Below, in pieces: positions 43,474 to 52,075 of a stretch of 64,000 nt of DNA (position 1 is its first letter; each line of letters begins with the position of its first letter). The stretch spans positions 1-64,000 of the forward strand of contig JAKEFB010000069.1 in the NCBI GenBank assembly GCA_022616275.1, in the 5' to 3' direction. Origin of the DNA: Chloroflexota bacterium. Lineage in GTDB: Bacteria > Chloroflexota > Anaerolineae > Promineifilales > Promineifilaceae. Below the pieces are notes generated by a model. It worked only from the letters and a program-made list of their open reading frames with translations, was not told the origin of the DNA and did not search any database. The translations under genes and the position numbers were made by a program.

Positions 43474-44472
43474 TTATTCGTCGTGGCCTTGACCCTGCGT
43501 AATCTCTCCAGTTACCAGACGAGTAAAAACTTCTTCCAGGTTTGGTTCTTCACGATTGACAGCCAGGAGAGGCAGCCCGGTTTCACGGACCGTGTCCAAC
43601 AATTGGTACAGGGTGGCCTGGTCGGCAATTACGCCGTTCAGGTGTGTTTCGCCGTCCTGGATCTGCACTGCCACTCCGGGCCACGGCATGTCCTGGTGGC
43701 TGTTCCAGTGGCCTTGCAAGCGGATCTGGTAGAACTCCTGGCGGAACAGCTCCAGCAGCTCGCCGACCGGCTTATTGGTGATCAGCCGGCCGCGGTTGAT
43801 AATGGCAATTCGCTGGCACAACGTCTGGGCCACGTCCAGTTGGTGGGTGGTCAGCACCACCGTCTTGCCCTGTTCGTGGGCCAGTCTGGTGACCCACTCT
43901 TTTACCGTCCGCGCCGCCTGCACGTCCAGGCCTAGCGTTGGCTCGTCAAACAGGAGAATAGGCGGGTCGGTGACCAGGGCGCAGGCGATGGCTACCTTTT
44001 GCTGCATGCCCCGCGAGAAACTCCGTACCTGGTCGTGACGCCGGTCCCACAAGCCCAGATCGTTCAACAACCTTTCGGCCCGCTCTTTGTAGTTGCCGGT
44101 GGCGCCAGCGCTGTTAGTGCCCTTGAGCCGGCCGAAGTAGACCAGATTTTGCCAGGCCGACAGCCGCCAGTAGACATTCCGCGCCCCTTCCAGCACGGCG
44201 CCAATCTGCTTCATCGCTTGCTTGTGCTCGCCGGCCACGTCGTAACTGTTTAAGGTAATGCGGCCGGCCGTTGGCGTGACCAGGCCACAGATCATCTTGA
44301 TCGTCGTCGTCTTGCCGGCTCCGTTGGGACCCAGGAAGCCCAATACCTGCCCGGCCGGCACAGAGAGATTGAGATTGTCTACAGCCAGGACAGGCTGGGC
44401 GCTTTGATAGCGATAGACCTTGCTCAGTGACTGAATTTCTATCGCTATTGGATTGTTTATTTCGGCCATCAT
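43474..44472 (-). CDS. ABC-2 type exporter ATP-binding protein
   Basis: The protein is about 332 residues, with Walker A GPNGAGKTT, signature FSRGMQQKVAIA (an S-R-G-M-Q variant of LSGGQ common in drug/lipid exporters), Walker B ILLFDEPTLGLD and H-loop LTTHQLD. A C-terminal extension carries an EEVFTRLVTGE motif near the end. It is the first gene of the minus-strand diterpene cluster and would drive export of the product. I start at ATG 44472 because the open frame further upstream (to 44541) has no family similarity; ATG 44469 is equally possible. Confidence 0.9.
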   Translation of the reverse strand: MMAEINNPIAIEIQSLSKVYRYQSAQPVLAVDNLNLSVPAGQVLGFLGPNGAGKTTTIKMICGLVTPTAGRITLNSYDVAGEHKQAMKQIGAVLEGARNVYWRLSAWQNLVYFGRLKGTNSAGATGNYKERAERLLNDLGLWDRRHDQVRSFSRGMQQKVAIACALVTDPPILLFDEPTLGLDVQAARTVKEWVTRLAHEQGKTVVLTTHQLDVAQTLCQRIAIINRGRLITNKPVGELLELFRQEFYQIRLQGHWNSHQDMPWPGVAVQIQDGETHLNGVIADQATLYQLLDTVRETGLPLLAVNREEPNLEEVFTRLVTGEITQGQGHDE

Positions 44473-44615
44473 GTCTGGGACCCCGCCGCCGTTAAGCAAG
44501 CACAAAAACGCGGCTGATGCCTTAAGCGTTAAGTATCCCACGATTCACTGTGGCAGTTCAATGGGAAAAAAGATTGAGGGTACAGGCCATCGCCCAGCCC
44601 CATCATAATCCTCCA

Positions 44616-44629
44616 AGAAAACGATTTCT
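44616..44629. promoter_or_regulatory. LacI-type operator, distal copy
   Basis: AGAAAACGATTTCT is a near-palindrome with the central CG typical of LacI/GalR-family operators. It is identical to the copy at 44771-44784, 155 bp away, and sits 144 bp upstream of the divergently read ABC exporter gene. Confidence 0.6.
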
Positions 44630-44741
44630 CTACAAAACGCTCATTTTGCTGTTCGTTTACCTTTCTAATCCCTGTCATTGCCAGGGCAGGGTGAGAAAAC
44701 CACGGGTGCTTACACCTGTAAAGTCCTGATGCCTTAGATGA

Positions 44742-44784
44742 TTGACAGATGCGCCAGAATAGCGTATCGTAGAAAACGATTTCT
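44742..44784 (+). promoter_or_regulatory. lacI-family gene promoter with overlapping operator
   Basis: TTGACA (44742-44747), 17 bp, then TATCGT (44765-44770) form a sigma-70-like promoter. The operator AGAAAACGATTTCT (44771-44784) follows directly, covering the expected transcription start, a classical repressor position. The regulator gene starts at 44853, so autoregulation is likely. Confidence 0.65.
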
Positions 44785-44852
44785 GTATAAGCCTCGGTGA
44801 GAAACCCGTCAGGCGCTGAACATCGCCGCCACTCCAATATGGAGATGCCCCT

Positions 44853-45932
44853 ATGAAGGCTATCAGCAAACTCAACGGTAGGCGGGTGACTATTCAGCAA
44901 GTCGCCAAAGAAGCAGGGGTGTCCTCAAGCACGGTATCCCGTGTTCTCACCGGAAATACCTCTGTGCGTAAAGACCTGCGCGTTGCCGTCCTACAAGCAG
45001 TTGAAAGACTTGCCTACCGGCCGAATCAGATCGCCCGCAGTCTGAAGATTCGAGAAACCCGCACGTTGGGGCTGTTGATCAACGACATTCTCAACCCGTT
45101 CTACGGCGCCGTTGCCAAAGGTATGGAAGATCTGGCCCGAGCCGCCGGATACTCCGTTATCTTCTGCAGCATAAACCAAAATTATCAACTTGAACGTGAT
45201 GCTTTATCCATGTTGCACGATAAGGGGGTGGATGGAATCATTGTGGCTCCGGTAGGGGCCAACAACTATGAGGTGCTCAAAAATCTCTTGACGATGGGGG
45301 TGCGATTGGTTCAGATTGACCGCCAACTTCCGCAACTGAAAGCCAGTGCCGTTCTGCTCGATAACCTGGCTGGGGCTTACCAGGCCACGCATCACCTCCT
45401 GGAAAACGGTTACACTCCTGTTGGCCTGGTCAGTCACGTACCCGGCCGAATCACCCTGATACAGCGCGAGCAAGGTTACACTCAGGCCTTGCAGGATGCC
45501 GGTCTGGCTATCAGTAAGTCCGACATCTGTCATGTTGCCTTTGACATGAGCGACCTTGCCGACCAGGTCCAACGCCTGTTAACCGGCCCCACCCGGCCGG
45601 CTGCGCTGTTGGTAACCAACAATCGCCTGGCCATCGGTGTGCTGCGGACGATAAAGGAATTGGGCTTCAAAATCCCGGACGATGTGGCCCTGGTTATGTT
45701 CGATGACTTGGAGCTTTTTGAGCTTCACGCACCACCCATCACCGCCGTTGCCCAACCGGCTTATGCCATGGGCTACAAGGCCGCTGAACTGCTACTTGAA
45801 CAACTTAACAGTGATTCACCTGTTCCCACACAAGTGGTCACCTTCCATCCTGAATTGATTGTCCGCGATTCCTCCCGGCCACACGAACAACAACCATTGC
45901 GGAATTTGGCTGGGTCTTATTACAAAGAGTAA
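44853..45932 (+). CDS. LacI-family transcriptional regulator
   Basis: The 359-residue regulator has an N-terminal HTH (VTIQQVAKEAGVSSSTVSRVLTG) and hinge helix (RPNQIARSLKIRETRTLGLL). The periplasmic-binding-like ligand domain follows (DGIIVAPVGANN, VLLDNLAGAYQATHHLLENG, ALLVTNNRLAIGVLRTIKELG, VALVMFDDLELFEL). It probably senses a sugar derived from the substrates of the downstream importer and GH38 enzymes. Two identical operators lie upstream of it. Confidence 0.93.
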   Translation: MKAISKLNGRRVTIQQVAKEAGVSSSTVSRVLTGNTSVRKDLRVAVLQAVERLAYRPNQIARSLKIRETRTLGLLINDILNPFYGAVAKGMEDLARAAGYSVIFCSINQNYQLERDALSMLHDKGVDGIIVAPVGANNYEVLKNLLTMGVRLVQIDRQLPQLKASAVLLDNLAGAYQATHHLLENGYTPVGLVSHVPGRITLIQREQGYTQALQDAGLAISKSDICHVAFDMSDLADQVQRLLTGPTRPAALLVTNNRLAIGVLRTIKELGFKIPDDVALVMFDDLELFELHAPPITAVAQPAYAMGYKAAELLLEQLNSDSPVPTQVVTFHPELIVRDSSRPHEQQPLRNLAGSYYKE

Positions 45933-45936
45933 ACAT

Positions 45937-45963
45937 AAGGAGGTGATGAATATGAAGCAATAG
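45937..45963 (+). other. Consensus Shine-Dalgarno with a 3-5-codon minigene
   Basis: AAGGAGGTGA (45937-45946), a perfect anti-16S match, is followed by ATG-AAT-ATG-AAG-CAA-TAG. The second ATG (45952) has ideal 8-nt spacing and leaves only Met-Lys-Gln. Immediately after comes a hairpin with arms TGTAGGGC (45971-45978) and GCCCTACA (45993-46000). It may be the relic of a deleted gene or a leader peptide ahead of the importer. Confidence 0.4.
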
Positions 45964-46061
45964 CCCTGACTGTAGGGCTGCTGACCTGAATTGCCCTACA
46001 ACTTCCCCGTTCTTACTGGACGAATGAGGATACTGGGAATAGAGTCTCTAAGGAGGAAGAA

Positions 46062-47915
46062 ATGAGACACAAGTATTGGATTTTGCTGATCGCGGTACTC
46101 GCTCTTGCTGTCATACTGGTTGGTTGTACCTCACAGCCGGATACGGAGGTGCAAGAGCAGGCTACAGAAGCTGCCGAGCCGGAGGAAGAGGCGCCCCCGC
46201 CTGAGGAGCCCGCAGAAGAGCCGGCCGGCGAGGTCGATCGGAGTCGAACCGTCATTTTTGATATTGACGGCGGCCGGGTAGCCGACCCAGAGTTATGGAA
46301 CCAATTTGTCCCTGGCTCTCGCCGGGATCATGGCTACCACCAGGCAATGGCCGAGCCGCTCTTCATACTCAACTATGAGACCGGCGAGATTGAACCGTGG
46401 CTAGGCGAAAGCATGACGTCCAACGACACGCTGGATGTCTGGACACTCACGCTGCGCGACGGTGTCAAGTGGAGTGACGGGGAAGTTTTCAACGCCGACG
46501 ACGTTGTCTTTACCGTCAATATGCTGTTGGACAATGCGCCGGAGCTGGTGGACTCCGCCGCCGTTGAGACGTGGGTAGAAGGCGTCGAGAAAATAGACGA
46601 TTTGACCGTCCAGTTTAACCTGACCAAGCCAAACCCACGTTTCCAGTTGGACTTCTGGTCGGTGCGGATCTGGGGTGGGATCAGTATCGTCCCTGAACAC
46701 ATCTGGACGGACCAGGATCCCCTGACCTTCACCAACTACGACCCGGAGAAGGGCTGGCCAGTCTTTACCGGCCCCTACACCCTGGAAAGCGTCAGCGAAA
46801 CGGAGTTTGTTTACGCGCGCGATGACGATTGGTGGGGTGCGGTGGCCGGCTTTAAACCCTTGCCCCAACCGGAGAAATTGGTTTGGGTCTGGTACGGTCC
46901 GGAAGAAACGCGGGCGGCGGCCATGGCCGATAACCAACTCGATAGTCTGATGGACATTACCCTGGGCGCTCTACTGGCTCTGCAGCAGCGCAACCCCAAC
47001 GTCGTCGCCCACTTTAACGAACCGCCTTACGCCTGGGTCCCTGACCCGTGCTCGCGCACGTTTGAGGTCAACCACACGGTCGAGCCGTGGAACGATAAGG
47101 ATATGCGTTGGGCCCTCAACTTTGCCATTGACCGGGAGGAGATCGTCGCCATCGCCTACGAAGGCTCAACGTTTGCCTCACGCCATTTCTTCCCGGCTTA
47201 CCCGCCGCTCGACCACTACGTGGACTTGCTGGAAGAGGCCGGGCTCTACGAAGAGCACCCGCTCCTGGAACACAATCCCGACAGAGCCAAGGAGATCATT
47301 GAGTCCAAAGGCTACACGATGAACGACAGCACGGGCTACTATGAGAAAGACGGCGAGGAGTTGGCGATTGACATCGCCACGCACGAAGCCTTCATCGAGA
47401 AGCAGCGGATCGCCCAGGTCATCGTGGAGCAACTCCAGCGGATCGGCATTAACGCCAGTAACCGCAACGAGGCCGGCGCTACCTGGAGCGACAATTTCCA
47501 GTTCGGTAACTTTGAAGCCCGCGTCGGCTGGCAGACTTGCGGCTCGGTCAATGAGCCGTGGGCCTCGATGGATACCTTCAACACCAATTGGCTCAAGCCC
47601 GTGGGTGAGCGGGTCCAAGATAACCAGAACGCCTGGCGCTGGTCGGGCGAGGCGGCCGATTCCTATAGCGCCATTGTAGACGAGATCGGCTCGCTGCCGT
47701 TGGGCGATCCCCGCATTGACGAGTTGTTTGTCGAGGCTATGGGGTACTGGATGGCCGAATTGCCGGTGATCCCCATCACCCAGGCCAAGAAGATCATCCC
47801 CTTCAACACCACCTATTGGACTGGCTGGCCGACAGCCGAGAACAACTACATGCATCCGCCAACCTGGTGGCAAAGCACACACATGATCATCCACAATCTG
47901 CAGCCTGCACAATAA
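46062..47915 (+). CDS. SBP_bac_5-type solute-binding lipoprotein (oligosaccharide/oligopeptide importer)
   Basis: The 617-residue lipoprotein has signal [16 protein letters not shown] with the lipobox Cys, then a Glu/Pro-rich linker. The family 5 binding fold follows, shown by [61 protein letters not shown] and the C-terminal [15 protein letters not shown]. Family 5 proteins bind oligopeptides, nickel or oligosaccharides. The LacI regulator and two GH38 genes in the same operon favour an oligosaccharide here. An AAGGAGG precedes ATG 46062. Confidence 0.92.
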   Translation: MRHKYWILLIAVLALAVILVGCTSQPDTEVQEQATEAAEPEEEAPPPEEPAEEPAGEVDRSRTVIFDIDGGRVADPELWNQFVPGSRRDHGYHQAMAEPLFILNYETGEIEPWLGESMTSNDTLDVWTLTLRDGVKWSDGEVFNADDVVFTVNMLLDNAPELVDSAAVETWVEGVEKIDDLTVQFNLTKPNPRFQLDFWSVRIWGGISIVPEHIWTDQDPLTFTNYDPEKGWPVFTGPYTLESVSETEFVYARDDDWWGAVAGFKPLPQPEKLVWVWYGPEETRAAAMADNQLDSLMDITLGALLALQQRNPNVVAHFNEPPYAWVPDPCSRTFEVNHTVEPWNDKDMRWALNFAIDREEIVAIAYEGSTFASRHFFPAYPPLDHYVDLLEEAGLYEEHPLLEHNPDRAKEIIESKGYTMNDSTGYYEKDGEELAIDIATHEAFIEKQRIAQVIVEQLQRIGINASNRNEAGATWSDNFQFGNFEARVGWQTCGSVNEPWASMDTFNTNWLKPVGERVQDNQNAWRWSGEAADSYSAIVDEIGSLPLGDPRIDELFVEAMGYWMAELPVIPITQAKKIIPFNTTYWTGWPTAENNYMHPPTWWQSTHMIIHNLQPAQ

Positions 47916-47931
47916 TAGGATGCTAGGGTAA

Positions 47932-47970
47932 AATGGTGACTGCGGATGCCGTGCATCCGCAGTCACCATT
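47932..47970. repeat. Perfect 18-bp hairpin with 3-nt loop between operon genes
   Basis: AATGGTGACTGCGGATGC (47932-47949) and its exact complement (47953-47970) surround CGT. It lies after the binding-protein stop and ends 14 bp before the permease start. It may protect the abundant binding-protein mRNA from 3' decay while letting some transcription through. Confidence 0.7.
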
Positions 47971-47984
47971 CTGGAAGGTGTGTT

Positions 47985-48995
47985 ATGGGTGGATTGACCA
48001 AAGAGTATTTGCTAAAGCGGGTGGGGATGTTTGTGTTGACGGTCTGGCTAGGCACCACCCTCATTTTCATTATTCCTCGCCTGGCGCCGGGTGATCCCAT
48101 AACGGCTATGGTATCGCGCATGACTGCTCAGGCCGGCCGGGTGGAGAACAGCGATCAGATCATCGAGGCCTGGCGGGCGCGCTTCGGTCTGGACGCGCCC
48201 ATGCACATCCAGTATTTACGTTACCTGCGCAACGTCTTTACCTTTAATCTGGGGTATTCTCTGGCCTTCTTCCCAACCCAAGTTGAAGACATGATCGGCC
48301 GCAGCCTGCCCTGGACGCTTGGCTTGCTTGGGCTGGCCACGCTCATATCCTTCGTGGTGGGGAATGCCATTGGTGCATTGCTGGCCTGGCGGGGCACGCC
48401 TGGCCTGGCCAGAGCGCTGCTGCCGGTAACCTTGACGTTCACGGCTATTCCCCCGTTCATGCTGGGTATTTTGCTCCTCTACCTCCTGGCCTTTGGCATG
48501 GAGTGGTTGCCCTTTGCCGGGGCTTATGGACGGGGTCTACAACCGGGTCTGAACCTGGAGTTCATTTTGAGCGTCATTAAACATGGGACGCTGCCTGCTC
48601 TGGCTATCGTGGTTACGACCATGGGCTTCTGGGCCCTGGGTATGCGGGGTATGATGATTACTACTGACGGCGAGGACTATATGATCCTGGCCCAGGCTAA
48701 GGGACTACGGCCTGGACGCATTTTCTGGCTTTATGGCGTGCGCAACTCTATCCTCCCGCAGGTGACGGCGCTGGCCCTGACGCTCGGCAGCATTGCCGGC
48801 GGCACAGTCATTGTCGAATACATCTTTACCTACCCTGGCATGGGCTACCTGCTTTACCAGGGCATTATCAATACCGACTATTCCCTGATACAAGGGATTG
48901 TCTTTATGCTGATTGTGGGTGTATCCATCGCCGTTCTGATCCTGGACCTGCTCTACCCCTTGATTGATCCCCGGATCACCTATCAAGCGAGGTGA
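47985..48995 (+). CDS. ABC importer permease, DppB/OppB type
   Basis: The 336-residue permease has the N-terminal KRVGMFVLTVWLGTTLIFIIPRLAPGDP typical of DppB (key residues LAPGDP), six hydrophobic segments, and the coupling region YMILAQAKGLRPGRIFWLYGVRNSILP (EAA-loop equivalent, AKGL..R). I start it at ATG 47985, with GGAAGGTG upstream; an ATG at 47946 lies inside the preceding hairpin. It is followed after 6 bp by the second permease. Confidence 0.93.
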   Translation: MGGLTKEYLLKRVGMFVLTVWLGTTLIFIIPRLAPGDPITAMVSRMTAQAGRVENSDQIIEAWRARFGLDAPMHIQYLRYLRNVFTFNLGYSLAFFPTQVEDMIGRSLPWTLGLLGLATLISFVVGNAIGALLAWRGTPGLARALLPVTLTFTAIPPFMLGILLLYLLAFGMEWLPFAGAYGRGLQPGLNLEFILSVIKHGTLPALAIVVTTMGFWALGMRGMMITTDGEDYMILAQAKGLRPGRIFWLYGVRNSILPQVTALALTLGSIAGGTVIVEYIFTYPGMGYLLYQGIINTDYSLIQGIVFMLIVGVSIAVLILDLLYPLIDPRITYQAR

Positions 48996-49001
48996 TAAGT
49001 T

Positions 49002-49940
49002 ATGGCTACAGTCACCGTCGAACAAACGATCCCCTCAAAAAGGGCCGCTGGCTTAAAACGCTGGGATTCCCCCTGGCTCAATCGGAAGTTTGTTATGGGG
49101 GCATTTTTGATTCTCATGGTGGTTCTGGTGGAAATCCTCGGCCCTCTATTTTGGGATGCGAGCATGGCCAACACAGCCTCGGCCCCACTGAATCTACCGC
49201 CATTCTGGGTGGAGGAAACACAGGGCTTTGGCCTTGGCCAGCCTGATCTCGCTCACCCGCTGGGGACGGAAAGTAATGGCCGGGATATGCTGGCCTTGCT
49301 GATCGTGGCCACACCCCGCTCGCTGCGCGTTGGGTTGATTGCGGCCGGCATTGGCATGACTGTCGGTATTATCCTTGGCTTCACGGCCGGCTTTTTGGGC
49401 GGCCGGGTTGACAACCTGATCCGCATCCTGTCCGACGCTTTTATCACCATTCCGGCTCTGGCGGTCTTGATTGTCATTTCCGCTCTCGTTCGCCAGGTTA
49501 CCGTTGAAAATATGGCCTTACTCCTGGCTCTCTTTGCCTGGCCCGGCCCCACCAGGCTGATTCGCGCCCAGGTGTTGAGCATGCGGGAGCGAGGCTACGT
49601 TCAGATGGCCAGGCTCTCCGGCGCTTCCTCTTTCGCCATCATGTTCAAAGAGATGATGCCCAACTTGCTGCCTTACCTGGCAGCCAGTTTCACCGGCAAC
49701 GTCTCCATTAGAATTTTGGAGGCTACGAGTTTAGAGGCCCTGGGATTGGGACCCACACGCATTCCCACATTAGGGATGACCATCTTTTACGCCATCCGGG
49801 CCGCGGCCATTATTCGCGGTATGTGGTGGTGGTGGGGTTTTCCGATTTTCATGCTCATCGTCATCTTCAGTGGCCTCTTTTTGATGACGATTGGCCTGGA
49901 TGAAATTGCTAACCCGCGCCTCAGGGGAGCGCAGACCTGA
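49002..49940 (+). CDS. ABC importer permease, DppC/OppC type
   Basis: The 312-residue permease starts with a cytoplasmic tail and a first helix (FVMGAFLILMVVLVEILGPLFW). It has AHPLGTESNGRDMLALLIVAT, the conserved DppC motif after the first segment, and the coupling loop GYVQMARLSGASSFAIMFKEMMPNLLPYL. Its stop shares one base with the ATG of the first ATPase gene (TGATG). It pairs with the DppB-type permease. Confidence 0.93.
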   Translation: MATVTVEQTIPSKRAAGLKRWDSPWLNRKFVMGAFLILMVVLVEILGPLFWDASMANTASAPLNLPPFWVEETQGFGLGQPDLAHPLGTESNGRDMLALLIVATPRSLRVGLIAAGIGMTVGIILGFTAGFLGGRVDNLIRILSDAFITIPALAVLIVISALVRQVTVENMALLLALFAWPGPTRLIRAQVLSMRERGYVQMARLSGASSFAIMFKEMMPNLLPYLAASFTGNVSIRILEATSLEALGLGPTRIPTLGMTIFYAIRAAAIIRGMWWWWGFPIFMLIVIFSGLFLMTIGLDEIANPRLRGAQT

Positions 49941-50950
49941 TGATTGATACCCAGAAGGCCACGAAAGATGTTCAATTGAATGCCCCTACCAGGGAAAATA
50001 TGGTCCTGAAGGTCAGGGACCTGCGGGTACACTACGCCACCCCATTAGGCGACGTCATTGCCGTCAATGGCATCAGTTTCGATGTTTATCCAGGCGAGTT
50101 GGTTGGTCTGGTTGGCGAGTCTGGTTGCGGCAAAACGACTGCCGCTATGGCGCTCTTGCGCCTGGTACAGCCACCCGGCCGCATCGTCCATGGCCAGGTG
50201 ATCATTGATGGGACCGACCTGGTCACGTTGAGCAACAATGAGTTACGTCGAGTGCGCTGGCGTGAGCTGGCCCTGATTCCGCAAGGAGCGATGAACTCCC
50301 TAAACCCGGTCATACGCATTAAAGACCAAATTGCCGATGGCATTGAAACCCACGAGGGTGAACAACCCAAATCTGCATTGAAAGAGCGAATCTTGAAGTT
50401 GCTGAACATGGTGGGTTTGCCAGGCAGGGTTTACAATATGTATCCCCATGAACTGAGTGGGGGTATGAAGCAACGGGTCTGCATCGCCATGGCCATTGCC
50501 TTAAACCCCCCGCTTATTATTGCCGACGAGCCCACCAGCGCTTTAGATGTCATCGTGCAGCGCGTCGTGGCTCAGACACTGCTGGATGTTAAGAAGCGGT
50601 TGGGCGTGTCTATGATCGTGATTGGCCATGATATGGGCTTACTGGCTCAATTGGTGGATCGGATCGCGGTCATGTACGCCGGTAACATCGTGGAGATTGC
50701 CCCGGTTAAAGAAATCTTTGCCGAACCACTCCATCCCTACACTCAACTCCTTATTTCATCAATTCCATCCATCAAGGAACGTAAACCCCTCGTCGTAACA
50801 GAAGGTCTTACCCACGACCTGCGAAATCCCCCACCTGGGTGCATCTTCCAGCTTCGCTGTCCTCACGTAATGGACGTTTGCCGGCAGGTAACGCCACCGC
50901 TCCGCGAATTGAAGCCGAAGCATTTCGTGGCGTGCCACCTATATGAATAA
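49940..50950 (+). CDS. ABC importer ATPase, DppD/OppD type
   Basis: The 336-residue ATPase has Walker A GESGCGKTT, Q-loop IPQGAMNSLNP, signature LSGGMKQRV, Walker B LIIADEPTSALD and H-loop IGHDMG. The C-terminal family extension HPYTQLLISSIPS follows, then GCIFQLRCPHVMDVC with the cysteine-containing oligo_HPY motif (C-x-n-C-x-n-C). It is coupled to the upstream permease and overlaps the next ATPase by 8 bp. Confidence 0.94.
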   Translation: MIDTQKATKDVQLNAPTRENMVLKVRDLRVHYATPLGDVIAVNGISFDVYPGELVGLVGESGCGKTTAAMALLRLVQPPGRIVHGQVIIDGTDLVTLSNNELRRVRWRELALIPQGAMNSLNPVIRIKDQIADGIETHEGEQPKSALKERILKLLNMVGLPGRVYNMYPHELSGGMKQRVCIAMAIALNPPLIIADEPTSALDVIVQRVVAQTLLDVKKRLGVSMIVIGHDMGLLAQLVDRIAVMYAGNIVEIAPVKEIFAEPLHPYTQLLISSIPSIKERKPLVVTEGLTHDLRNPPPGCIFQLRCPHVMDVCRQVTPPLRELKPKHFVACHLYE

Positions 50951-51977
50951 GAGGACCTCCGGATCAATGTCTGAACCCCTTTTAGATATCAGCCATGCGA
51001 CCAAAATATACGGTGGTGGCTTTTTCCATTCCAGCCATCAAGTTATCGCCTTACAAGATTTCAACCTCACAATACCAGAAAAACCGGCCAAGGTGACGAC
51101 AATTGCTGGTGAAAGTGGCAGCGGCAAAACCACCCTGGCTAATGCCGTCCTCGGTTTTGTTCGTTTGACATCGGGCCAGATACGCTTTAGAGGTCACGAC
51201 ATTTCCCAACTAAATAGACAGCAAGCGCTGGAGTATCGGCGTCAGGTCCAGGCTATTTTTCAGGATCCGTATGCGGTCTACAATCCGTTTTACCGGGTAA
51301 AACATATCTTCGATCTGGTCATTCGTAACTTCAAACTTGCCGAAAATAAGCGAGAGGCCCGGGAAATGATTGAAGATGCGTTGCAGGTGGTTGGTATGCG
51401 GGGAGGGGAAATATTGGAAAAGTATCCACACCAGTTGAGCGGCGGCCAGCGCCAACGCATGATGGTGGCCCGGGCCTACCTGGTGAAACCGAGCCTGATC
51501 GTGGCCGACGAGCCGGTTTCGATGGTGGACGCCTCGTTGCGAGCCATGATCCTGGACATCATGCTGCGTTTACGGGACGAGCATAACATTTCTTTCCTGT
51601 ATATTACTCATGATCTCAGCACAGCCTATCAGGTCTGCGATCAAATTGTTCTGCTTTATCAGGGTATCGTCGCTGAAAAGGGTGATACAGTGAAAGTTAT
51701 TGAAAACCCTAAGCACCCTTACGTCCAGGCCCTGATTGATTCGATACCCGTTCCTGACCCCACCCAAAAATGGAGTGAGGATATTGTCCTGCCGGACGAA
51801 GAAGAGTTGCGTATCCGCATTGACAGCGGTTGTCGTTTTTATCCACGCTGCCCCTACCGGATGGACCGGTGCCTGGTCAAGCAACCTCCACTTTATCATA
51901 TTGATGGCGTCGCCCATCAGGCCGCTTGCTACCTGTACGACGACAAGCCTCACGACGGCAGCTCAAGTTCAGCCTGA
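50943..51977 (+). CDS. ABC importer ATPase, DppF/OppF type
   Basis: The 344-residue second ATPase has Walker A GESGSGKTT, Q-loop IFQDPYAVYNPFYRV, signature LSGGQRQRM, Walker B LIVADEPVSMVD and H-loop ITHDLST. A C-terminal HPY motif follows (HPYVQALIDSIPVPDP, then CRFYPRCPYRMDRC). In place of the common EPTSALD it has EPVSMVD, as often seen in DppF. ATG 50943 overlaps the preceding gene by 8 bp; ATG 50967 is an alternative start. Confidence 0.93.
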   Translation: MNKRTSGSMSEPLLDISHATKIYGGGFFHSSHQVIALQDFNLTIPEKPAKVTTIAGESGSGKTTLANAVLGFVRLTSGQIRFRGHDISQLNRQQALEYRRQVQAIFQDPYAVYNPFYRVKHIFDLVIRNFKLAENKREAREMIEDALQVVGMRGGEILEKYPHQLSGGQRQRMMVARAYLVKPSLIVADEPVSMVDASLRAMILDIMLRLRDEHNISFLYITHDLSTAYQVCDQIVLLYQGIVAEKGDTVKVIENPKHPYVQALIDSIPVPDPTQKWSEDIVLPDEEELRIRIDSGCRFYPRCPYRMDRCLVKQPPLYHIDGVAHQAACYLYDDKPHDGSSSSA

Positions 51978-51997
51978 AAATTCTGGTTATCAAATTG

Positions 51998-52058
51998 ATA
52001 ACCTCCCGGAGGTTTGACACTAGAGGTTGGCAGTAGACACTAACCTCCGGGAGGTTAT
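51998..52058. repeat. Inverted pair of palindromic 17-mers with 27-bp spacer
   Basis: ATAACCTCCCGGAGGTT (51998-52014) and its exact complement (52042-52058) are 27 bp apart. Each arm is itself palindromic (AACCTCC-C-GGAGGTT). It ends 17 bp before the alpha-mannosidase ATG. The architecture (self-palindromic arms, 27-bp spacer, distance to the next ATG) equals that at 11301-11363, though the sequence differs. Confidence 0.75.
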
Positions 52059-52075
52059 TTCATAGGGAAGACATC

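Larger units (their letters stand above)
44473..44852. other. 380-bp divergent intergenic region between terpene and mannoside units
   Basis: It holds two identical LacI-type operators (44616-44629 and 44771-44784) and a promoter for the LacI gene. The open frame 44529-44900 on the minus strand starts inside lacI and shows no family similarity. I did not find a convincing minus-strand promoter for the ABC exporter gene; TATGAT on the minus strand near 44602 is a weak -10 candidate. Confidence 0.6.

Noticed and set aside
44529..44900. Open frame of 123 codons on the minus strand between the exporter and lacI
   Set aside because: It begins inside lacI, runs through the operator/promoter region and shows no family motif; the space is better explained as regulatory.
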